Shown here in pieces: positions 15,376-20,582 of a DNA stretch of 22,275 nucleotides (position 1 is its first letter; the number at the start of each line of letters is the position of its first letter). The notes beneath the pieces are model-generated. The model saw only the letters and a program-made list of their open reading frames with translations, did not search any database and was not told the DNA's origin. The stretch comes from Syntrophaceae bacterium (GTDB lineage: Bacteria; Desulfobacterota; Syntrophia; Syntrophales; UBA2185), in the NCBI GenBank assembly GCA_017885225.1, contig JAFNGM010000258.1:14045-36319 (forward strand), read 5' to 3'. The translations under genes and the position numbers were made by a program.

Positions 15376-16176
15376 TTATTCCGTGGCCTTACGGTAACCC
15401 GCGGTGATCGCATCCGCCTCTGAATTAAATACGATCCGATTATGTGACCTTATCCTATGATAATACTTCATGCCCGGCTTATGATACAGTTTACTTTTCC
15501 GGTTTCCTATCACCTTTGCCTTTCCCGCTCCTTGTCGAGCGCGGGAAGGCTGAGAACCTAATTCTTTTATGCCTGCGTGGCGTTCTAATGGAACGGGTAC
15601 AATGCCGGGAGATGACCCCTGTGAAGAAGGCTGCGGCGAACTTCCATTTTTCTCTGAAGTTACGGAAGGCGTCGGGTCATTTCTTTGCAGAGAAACTTCC
15701 TGCCTGGTTTCCTTGGAAGGCATTATCTCCTGAATTTCGAGCATCCCTGTTTTTTTTAATGACAGTACGTGGACATACAGATAAAGAAGGACAAAAGCCC
15801 AAATTACAATGCCTGCCCAAAAAATGCCTTCCATAATTTGTTTTCTGGAAAAACGACCGGCCCTTCTCTTTGACTCTGGAGGCTTGTCACCCTCAAAGAA
15901 GATAGATAAATGAGGGACACTATATTCTTTTTGATGATGACGCGCACATTGTGTCTTATAACGATTCAAAATATCCTTTTTATCCAAATTCACATATGCG
16001 GCATACTTTTTTAAATATTGTGAAGTAACTTCCGGACGTGGGATCAAATGAAACTTGTCTTCTTCCAAAGCGTTGATCATAGGAACACTTATGCCTGTGG
16101 AACGGGAAATCTCCTGTACTGAAATAAGGTGTGCTTCCCTTTTTCTTCTTAAATACTGCCCGAGCGTCTCTTTCAT
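15376..16176 (-). CDS. RodZ-like HTH membrane protein with sunset/Ada-like C-terminus
   Basis: The product is 266 residues. An HTH_25/RodZ-type domain lies at about 1-73 (LGQYLRRKREAHLISVQEIS, INALEEDKFHLIPRP, QYLKKYAAYVNLD). A basic stretch, one transmembrane helix at about 116-138 (GIFWAGIVIWAFVLLYLYV) and a Ser/Pro-rich linker follow. The last 45 residues (222-266: VIGNRKSKLYHKPGMKYYHR, then NRIVFNSEADAITAGYRKA) match the sunset/Ada metal-binding-like motif. That motif usually carries cysteines; here the expected position is Met in PGM, so metal binding is doubtful. Topology places this motif outside the cytoplasm. RodZ links MreB to the wall, but the periplasmic domain here differs from RodZ, so I give no symbol. 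The promoter is at 16290-16318. Confidence 0.82.
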   Translation of the reverse strand: MKETLGQYLRRKREAHLISVQEISRSTGISVPMINALEEDKFHLIPRPEVTSQYLKKYAAYVNLDKKDILNRYKTQCARHHQKEYSVPHLSIFFEGDKPPESKRRAGRFSRKQIMEGIFWAGIVIWAFVLLYLYVHVLSLKKTGMLEIQEIMPSKETRQEVSLQRNDPTPSVTSEKNGSSPQPSSQGSSPGIVPVPLERHAGIKELGSQPSRARQGAGKAKVIGNRKSKLYHKPGMKYYHRIRSHNRIVFNSEADAITAGYRKATE

Positions 16177-16220
16177 GAATATTCAAAACCTGTTCTTATG
16201 AGGAACTTATATTTGAGTGA

Positions 16221-16256
16221 ACTGCCCCCGGCTAAAGCTGGCGGCTTCAGAGTTCA
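16221..16256. repeat. Palindromic repeat, copy 1 (IS200/IS605-end-like)
   Basis: A stem centred on GGCTAAAGC (16224-16245) is followed by GCGGCTTCAGAGTTCA. It matches the copy at 17172-17207 at 28 of 36 positions in the same orientation. Some differences fall on opposite sides of the stem, keeping or improving pairing. Confidence 0.65.
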
Positions 16257-16289
16257 TCCTCAAATCCACACGTGGGACAATACAGTAAA

Positions 16290-16318
16290 AGTATAGTGAG
16301 AAAGAGCGCGTGAGTCAA
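16290..16318 (-). promoter_or_regulatory. Sigma70-type promoter for the RodZ-like gene
   Basis: Minus strand: TTGACT (16313-16318), 17 bp, TATACT (16290-16295); 5/6 at each hexamer. The leader of roughly 110 nt contains the palindromic repeat at 16221-16256. Confidence 0.65.
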
Positions 16319-16417
16319 AAGAAAAAGAGCGCAGGATGTCCAGGTTTTTTCGATTATCAAAAAGATTTGATACCATAAGGCTTTATATGAGCATCGTAAT
16401 GAAGCAGTCATTTTTCC

Positions 16418-16446
16418 TTGACACACCACATACTTTTCCCTACACT
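16418..16446 (+). promoter_or_regulatory. Sigma70-type promoter for the lipoprotein gene
   Basis: TTGACA (16418-16423), 17 bp, TACACT (16441-16446). These are the same hexamers and spacing as at 13964-13992. The start codon is 72 nt further on, behind GGAGG at 16506-16510 (7-nt spacing). Confidence 0.68.
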
Positions 16447-16517
16447 TTTCCCGCACCGAAAGGAGTTTTTTTTAAGCGGCAGTTCTGTAAGCGTATAACA
16501 ATAAGGGAGGACAGGCG

Positions 16518-17171
16518 ATGAAAAAGACAGGGATAATTTTTTTGCTGGTGACGACGCTTGCGTGTGCGGGATGTGCGACAATGGAGGATCTCAAAACTTC
16601 AATTACGACAACAGTAACTTCGATAACCTCGAACGTGGACCCGGCGCTCGTCGCGAAGGTACCCGATGATAAGCGGGCCGGATTCCCCAAGGCGGAGTTC
16701 GCGGTCAAGCTGGGGGAAGAAAAATTGAAACTGGCAAAGATGAAGAGTGAGCTGGCTTCAAAGGAGCGAAAGTTAATCGATTATGATGAAGATATGGTGA
16801 ATACTGATCTCAAGGATGCCAGTCTCGATTACGATATTGTGAAGATGGAGGCCATCGATGCGACCCCTGGCCTCGGCAAGAAAGAAGACAATATCAGGGC
16901 GCTTACCAACCTGAAACTGAAGAAAAATGACCTGCAGAGCGACCGGATCAAGATCAATGCCAACAAAGACGCCACCAGGCGGCAGATTCAGGAATTAAAC
17001 GAAACGATCAAAGCCCAGGAAGAGAAGGTCAAGAACTTCACCATGGAAACAGCGAAGCCGGAAAAAAAAGCTGCTCCTCCTGAAAAAGATAAAATTCCAG
17101 AACCGCCTGTAGCTCCTGCGGCTCCCGAACCTCCTGCGGCGCCTAAAGCTCCAGGAGAAAAAGCAAAGTAA
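16518..17171 (+). CDS. Coiled-coil lipoprotein with Pro/Ala-rich tail
   Basis: The 217-residue product has a lipoprotein signal peptide, MKKTGIIFLLVTTLACAGC, with Cys19 as the likely lipidated residue (Cys16 is less likely). Residues about 60-175 are charged and helical with coiled-coil character (GEEKLKLAKMKSELASKERK, TRRQIQELNETIKAQEEKVK). The tail from about 178 is Lys/Pro/Ala-rich (PEPPVAPAAPEPPAAPKAP). I recognise no named family. The architecture recalls envelope spacer lipoproteins and analogues of Lpp (anchor, helix, extended basic tail), but there is no clear C-terminal attachment signature. Strong RBS and promoter suggest high expression. It is bracketed by two copies of a palindromic repeat. 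Lipoprotein call is confident; role unknown. Confidence 0.85.
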   Translation: MKKTGIIFLLVTTLACAGCATMEDLKTSITTTVTSITSNVDPALVAKVPDDKRAGFPKAEFAVKLGEEKLKLAKMKSELASKERKLIDYDEDMVNTDLKDASLDYDIVKMEAIDATPGLGKKEDNIRALTNLKLKKNDLQSDRIKINANKDATRRQIQELNETIKAQEEKVKNFTMETAKPEKKAAPPEKDKIPEPPVAPAAPEPPAAPKAPGEKAK

Positions 17172-17207
17172 ACCGCCATCGGCTATAGCCGATGGCTTCA
17201 GGGTTCA
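17172..17207. repeat. Palindromic repeat, copy 2 (perfect 22-nt palindrome)
   Basis: Bases 17175-17196 are a perfect 22-nt palindrome centred on GGCTATAGCC, beginning 4 nt after the lipoprotein stop codon. GGCTTCAGGGTTCA follows. It matches copy 1 at 16221-16256. It could stop or slow transcription, but no T-tract follows, so I do not call a rho-independent terminator. Confidence 0.75.
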
Positions 17208-17278
17208 AGGATTCAAGGGGTCAAGTAATCAAGGGAATATCTTTGTTACTACTCCCGAGTCCTGGAATCCTCGAACCC
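17201..17278. repeat. Long imperfect inverted repeat (MITE/REP-like)
   Basis: Left arm GGGTTCAAGGATTCAAGG (17201-17218) pairs with right arm CCTGGAATCCTCGAACCC (17261-17278) at 16 of 18 positions, around a 42-nt loop that begins GGTCAAGTAATCAAGG. It looks like a dispersed intergenic hairpin element. It fills most of the space between the lipoprotein and the YkuD gene. Confidence 0.7.
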
Positions 17279-17298
17279 TTAGATCAAACTGAAGTCTC

Positions 17299-17310
17299 CG
17301 CCTAAAGGCG
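17299..17310. repeat. Short palindrome before the YkuD gene
   Basis: CGCCTAAAGGCG, in the context TCTCCGCCTAAAGGCGAGGG, resembles the core (CTAAAG) of the palindromic repeat at 16221-16256. It lies 20 nt before the ATG of the YkuD gene, where no clear Shine-Dalgarno is visible. Confidence 0.4.
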
Positions 17311-17330
17311 AGGGTGCCCCCGGTGTTCCC

Positions 17331-18077
17331 ATGTACAACAGCAATTACATTTTGGTTCTACTCATGATCGTCTCTTCTCTTTTTCTTTTTTCGTCATGCG
17401 GTCAGTGCCACTCTCAGACCCTACTGCACGAATCCCAGCCGTCTCGAGAAGGCAACTTTCCCGCTTATTTAAAGAAACGCATTGGTCACTCCTCTCAGGT
17501 CATTCTCGTCCGGAACATGCAGCCTCACACTGTTTCCGTTCAGGTTATTGCTTTGGAACGGAAAAACGACCGCTGGCGGAGTCCTTTTCTTCCCATGGAA
17601 GGTGTGATCGGGAGGAAGGGATTCGCGCCGCCGGGCGAAAAAAGGGAAGGAGACGGCAGGACGCCCTCAGGGATATTTCCCCTTGGTGCAGTATTTGGCT
17701 ATGAGCCTTCTTTTCCGACGATGATGCCCTATCGGCAGGTTACTGTCGATGACCTATGGGTAGATGACGCACACGCCGCTGACTATAACCGATTAGTGAA
17801 AAGGGGATCAACAAGGGCCTCATCCTATGAGGTGATGAGAAGGGACGACGATTTATACAAATACGGGATCATCGTGGAGTACAATGCGGATCCTGTCATC
17901 AAGGGTTACGGAAGCGCCATTTTTTTTCATCTCTGGAGGGGAAAGGAAGCGCCTACAGAAGGCTGTGTTGCCCTGTCGGAAGAAAACCTCACGCGGATAT
18001 TGCGCTGGTTGAATCCGGAGGCAAGGCCTCTCGCGGTCCTGGGAACAAACGCAACGATCGATGATATGACACAATGA
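17331..18077 (+). CDS. YkuD-family L,D-transpeptidase, probable lipoprotein
   Basis: The 248-residue product starts with a hydrophobic lipoprotein-type signal (LVLLMIVSSLFLFSSC, Cys23). A periplasmic domain follows with the features of the YkuD/ErfK-like group: DGRTPSGIFPLG, YGIIVEYN, and the active site FFHLWRGKEAPTEGCVALSE with His200 and Cys212. Classical YkuD enzymes read SHGC; here it is TEGC, typical of a divergent branch. L,D-transpeptidases form 3-3 peptidoglycan cross-links or attach proteins to the wall. The stop overlaps the start of the VanX-like gene (ATGA, 4 bp), so the two are translationally coupled. The ATG at 17331 has no good Shine-Dalgarno, and a dispersed repeat occupies the upstream region. 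Activity on peptidoglycan is inferred. Confidence 0.86.
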   Translation: MYNSNYILVLLMIVSSLFLFSSCGQCHSQTLLHESQPSREGNFPAYLKKRIGHSSQVILVRNMQPHTVSVQVIALERKNDRWRSPFLPMEGVIGRKGFAPPGEKREGDGRTPSGIFPLGAVFGYEPSFPTMMPYRQVTVDDLWVDDAHAADYNRLVKRGSTRASSYEVMRRDDDLYKYGIIVEYNADPVIKGYGSAIFFHLWRGKEAPTEGCVALSEENLTRILRWLNPEARPLAVLGTNATIDDMTQ

Positions 18078-18847
18078 AACACGCGCCCCGGATCATGCTG
18101 TTATGTTCCCTGATGCTCTTCACCAGCCAGTCGCTGCCGGTGATGTATTGCCACGCTGAGAGCAGGATGCCCGATTCCTTTGAGGATGTGAAAGCGCGAA
18201 TACCTTCCATACTTCTTGATATGCGGTATTACGGTCCGCACAATTTCATCGGCGAGCGGATCGAAGGCTACAACGCACCCAAATGTCTTCTCACGAAGCA
18301 GGCAGCGGCGGCATTAGCCAGGGTCCAGAAAGAACTTGAAGCACAATCCTTATCGCTCAAGGTTTACGACTGCTACCGGCCGCAGCGTGCCGTCGATCAT
18401 TTTGTAAGATGGGCGCAAGACATGAACGACACAAAAACCAAAAAGGAGTTCTATCCCACCATAAAAAAACGCGACCTTCTCCGGAAAGCTTATATCGGCG
18501 CCAGATCCGGCCACAGCAGGGGCAGCAGCGTGGACCTCACTATAGTACCTCTCCCTGCGTCCGAGGAGCCCACGTATCAACCGGGAGATGCACTCTACGA
18601 ATGCTATCTCCCCGCGGGGAAACGCTTCCAGGACAATAGTCTCGACATGGGGACAGGGTTTGACTGTTTTCACGAGCGTTCCCACACGACGAACAGGAAA
18701 CCAGGGGAAAAGCACATGCGCAATCGCCTGCTGCTGAAAAATATTATGGAAAAACATGGCTTTAAAGGCTATGCGAGGGAATGGTGGCATTACACCCTGC
18801 GGCGCGAACCATTCCCGAAAACCTATTTCGATTTCGCCGTCGAATAA
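18074..18847 (+). CDS. D-alanyl-D-alanine dipeptidase, VanX/DdpX family
   Basis: The 257-residue product has a signal peptide ending around residue 29 (CHAES). VanX-family residues are all present: Arg102 in DCYRPQRAV, zinc ligands His147 and Asp154 in SGHSRGSSVDLT, and Glu236 and His239 in EWWHYT, corresponding to the catalytic base and third zinc ligand. VanX enzymes hydrolyse free D-Ala-D-Ala. Periplasmic members such as DdpX salvage it from wall turnover, which fits the signal peptide and the coupling to an L,D-transpeptidase. There is no vanH, vanA or vanRS nearby, so glycopeptide resistance is not indicated. The start overlaps the upstream stop by 4 bp. Family call is strong; recycling role is inferred from location and neighbour. 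Confidence 0.92.
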   Translation: MKHAPRIMLLCSLMLFTSQSLPVMYCHAESRMPDSFEDVKARIPSILLDMRYYGPHNFIGERIEGYNAPKCLLTKQAAAALARVQKELEAQSLSLKVYDCYRPQRAVDHFVRWAQDMNDTKTKKEFYPTIKKRDLLRKAYIGARSGHSRGSSVDLTIVPLPASEEPTYQPGDALYECYLPAGKRFQDNSLDMGTGFDCFHERSHTTNRKPGEKHMRNRLLLKNIMEKHGFKGYAREWWHYTLRREPFPKTYFDFAVE

Positions 18848-18917
18848 TGTTTCCACTTCGGGGGAAGAGCCGCGCATAGAACGTGACGGCCACGCATAAT
18901 TTTCCATGATAACTATC

Positions 18918-18923
18918 AAAGGA
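18918..18923 (+). promoter_or_regulatory. Ribosome binding site deciding the symporter start
   Basis: AAAGGA followed by ATCGCT and ATG at 18930. The upstream in-frame ATG at 18906 has no Shine-Dalgarno, so initiation at 18930 is preferred. Confidence 0.65.
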
Positions 18924-18929
18924 ATCGCT

Positions 18930-20171
18930 ATGCCGATCGTGTCATCAAACTTCTTTAAATCCTATGGGTTTTCGCTGCTCCTTATCGCTTCTATCGGAAT
19001 TGGCTCTGTAGCGGGAGTTGTACTGAAGAAAGAAGCTGTTCTCCTGAAACCCTTCGGGGATTTATTCTTAAACCTCCTCTTTACGGCTATCGTTCCCCTC
19101 GTGTTCTTTTCCATCGCATCAGCCGTTGCCGGCATGTCCAATATGAGCCGTCTGGGAAAGATTCTTTCAGCCATGATGTGCGTGTTCATCCTCACGGGGA
19201 TGGCTGCGTCGGCGATTATGGCCATTGCTGTGCAATTCTATCCGCCAGCGGCAGGTGTTACGCTGGATTTAAATATCCCTGCGGGCGTGGAACAGTTCAA
19301 AACTTCAGAACAGATCGTGCAGGCCTTAGCGGTACCTGATTTTTCAGATATCCTGTCGAAGAAAAATATGCTCGCCCTGATGATCTTCTCCATTATTATC
19401 GGGCTTGCGAGCGCTTCTCTCGGAGAAAAGGGAAAAAGCTTCTCCACATTCCTTGCATCCGCAAACGAGGTAATGATGAAGGTTATCGATTATATCATGT
19501 TCTATGCACCCGTCGGCTTGTGCTCCTACTTCGCGTACTTCGTCGGGGTGTATGGTTCGGACCTGATAGGTTCTTACCTCAGGGCGATGGTTCTCTATTA
19601 CCCCATTACCATCCTCTATTTCTTCTTTGCCTTTACCTTGTATGCGTACATTGCCGCCCGGGGGACCGGTGTAAGAATGTTCTGGAAAAATATCATCCCT
19701 CCGTCTCTCACGGCCCTTGCCACGGCAAGCAGCGTTGCGACCATCCCGTCAAATCTCGAAGCGGCGAACAAGACGGGCATCCCGAGGGACATCAGTGAGG
19801 TCGTCATCCCCATCGGTGCAACGATTCACATGGAGGGTTCTTGTCTCGCCGCCATGCTGAAAATCGCATTCCTGTTCGGGGTATTTCACATGGATTTCTC
19901 AGGAATCCAGACCGTCCTGACGGCAATCGGCATCGCCGTCCTGTGCGGTACCGTGGTGAGCGGGATTCCCGGCGGTGGCGTAATCGGAGAGATACTGATT
20001 ATTTCCCTGTATGGATTCCCCCCGGAGGCCTTCCCGATTATTACGATGATCGGTACCCTCGTTGACCCCCCCGCAACCATGGTAAATGCTATCGGCGATA
20101 ACGTGGCGAGCATGCTCGTTGCCAGGATATTAGGAGGAAACGATTGGATTAAGGAAAAGATAACGCTCTAA
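18930..20171 (+). CDS. DAACS-family sodium/carboxylate or amino-acid symporter, divergent binding site
   Basis: The 413-residue polytopic membrane protein is of the dicarboxylate/amino acid:cation symporter family. It shows KPFGDLFLNLLFTAIVPLVF, hairpin 1 TASSVATIP, transmembrane 7 GATIHMEGSCLA (His300, Glu302), hairpin 2 SGIPGGGVIGE and transmembrane 8 VDPPATMVNAIGDN (Asp379, Ala382, Thr383, Asn386, Asp390). In GltPh the matching residues are N310-M-D312 and D394, R397, T398, N401, D405. The substrate side-chain arginine is therefore Ala, and the NMD sodium motif is HME. A classic aspartate, glutamate or C4-dicarboxylate specificity is doubtful; a small neutral substrate is possible. It follows the VanX-like gene by 82 bp with no evident promoter, so may be co-transcribed; uptake of D-Ala or another wall-derived product is a speculation. 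Confidence 0.9.
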   Translation: MPIVSSNFFKSYGFSLLLIASIGIGSVAGVVLKKEAVLLKPFGDLFLNLLFTAIVPLVFFSIASAVAGMSNMSRLGKILSAMMCVFILTGMAASAIMAIAVQFYPPAAGVTLDLNIPAGVEQFKTSEQIVQALAVPDFSDILSKKNMLALMIFSIIIGLASASLGEKGKSFSTFLASANEVMMKVIDYIMFYAPVGLCSYFAYFVGVYGSDLIGSYLRAMVLYYPITILYFFFAFTLYAYIAARGTGVRMFWKNIIPPSLTALATASSVATIPSNLEAANKTGIPRDISEVVIPIGATIHMEGSCLAAMLKIAFLFGVFHMDFSGIQTVLTAIGIAVLCGTVVSGIPGGGVIGEILIISLYGFPPEAFPIITMIGTLVDPPATMVNAIGDNVASMLVARILGGNDWIKEKITL

Positions 20172-20233
20172 ATTACAAAGCTTCAGGCGCTCACTTCATT
20201 ATTCTTTACCGCCTGCCGATAAATAGTATATTC

Positions 20234-20252
20234 CACTATCGCCATGATAGTG
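20234..20252. other. Perfect 7-bp hairpin
   Basis: CACTATC-GCCAT-GATAGTG. No T-run follows, so it is not a standard terminator; it could be an operator or an RNA structure. Confidence 0.4.
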
Positions 20253-20369
20253 ATCCGGAAACACATACAGTATGCATGCAATGAAAAAATGTTTTTTATA
20301 TCGCTTCTCACTGTTTTGCTTGTGGTTCAGAATGTATCAACCGCTCATGCCCGCGCGCACAATTTCTCC

Positions 20370-20398
20370 TTGACCTTCATTCACTTCTCAACTATTCT
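20370..20398 (+). promoter_or_regulatory. Candidate promoter for the fibronectin-like secreted protein
   Basis: TTGACC (20370-20375), 17 bp, TATTCT (20393-20398); 5/6 and 4/6. The leader to 20583 would be about 180 nt. Confidence 0.45.
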
Positions 20399-20582
20399 GC
20401 GCGCAGTGGGATATGATTTCTTTCATAATTTATTTTACAGAAAAAGGATTCTTGTAGCTTCCATGAGAGCCATACGTGAGAAGGAACTCCGTCATCGTCT
20501 CTCTCACATGCACCTCTGCCGGATATGAAAGTTCTTTCATGCAATAAGGCTTACGATTCAGATTGGCCCATGAGGAGGAAAA

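Larger units (their letters stand above)
16177..16517. other. 341-bp divergent intergenic region
   Basis: It carries a minus-strand promoter for the RodZ-like gene (16290-16318), a plus-strand promoter for the lipoprotein gene (16418-16446) and a palindromic repeat copy (16221-16256) lying inside the RodZ-like leader. The direct words AAAGAGCGCG and AAAGAGCGCA occur near 16301 and 16325. No gene is supported. Confidence 0.55.
20172..20582. other. 411-bp intergenic region
   Basis: It contains a loose CAGGCG/CGCCTG inverted repeat (20184-20189 and 20210-20215) after the symporter stop, a perfect 7-bp hairpin (20234-20252), a candidate promoter (20370-20398) and the strong AGGAGG (20573-20578) before the ATG at 20583. 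A 94-codon open frame at 20244-20528 is not supported. Confidence 0.5.

Noticed and set aside
17175..17196. Rho-independent terminator after the lipoprotein gene
   Set aside because: The palindrome is perfect but has no T-tract on either side, and a related repeat occurs in a leader at 16221-16256, so a dispersed repeat explains it better.
16221..17310. Intact IS200/IS605 or TnpB element
   Set aside because: Only end-like palindromes are present; no TnpA or TnpB coding sequence occurs in the window.
18074..18847. Glycopeptide-resistance (van) cluster
   Set aside because: The VanX-type enzyme has a signal peptide and no vanH, ligase or two-component genes beside it; a salvage role fits better.
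20244..20528. 94-codon plus-strand frame with a hydrophobic segment and an ARA motif
   Set aside because: No Shine-Dalgarno. Its start codon lies inside a perfect hairpin (20234-20252), and a candidate promoter for the next gene lies within it. The signal-peptide look is probably chance, though a small exported protein cannot be fully excluded.
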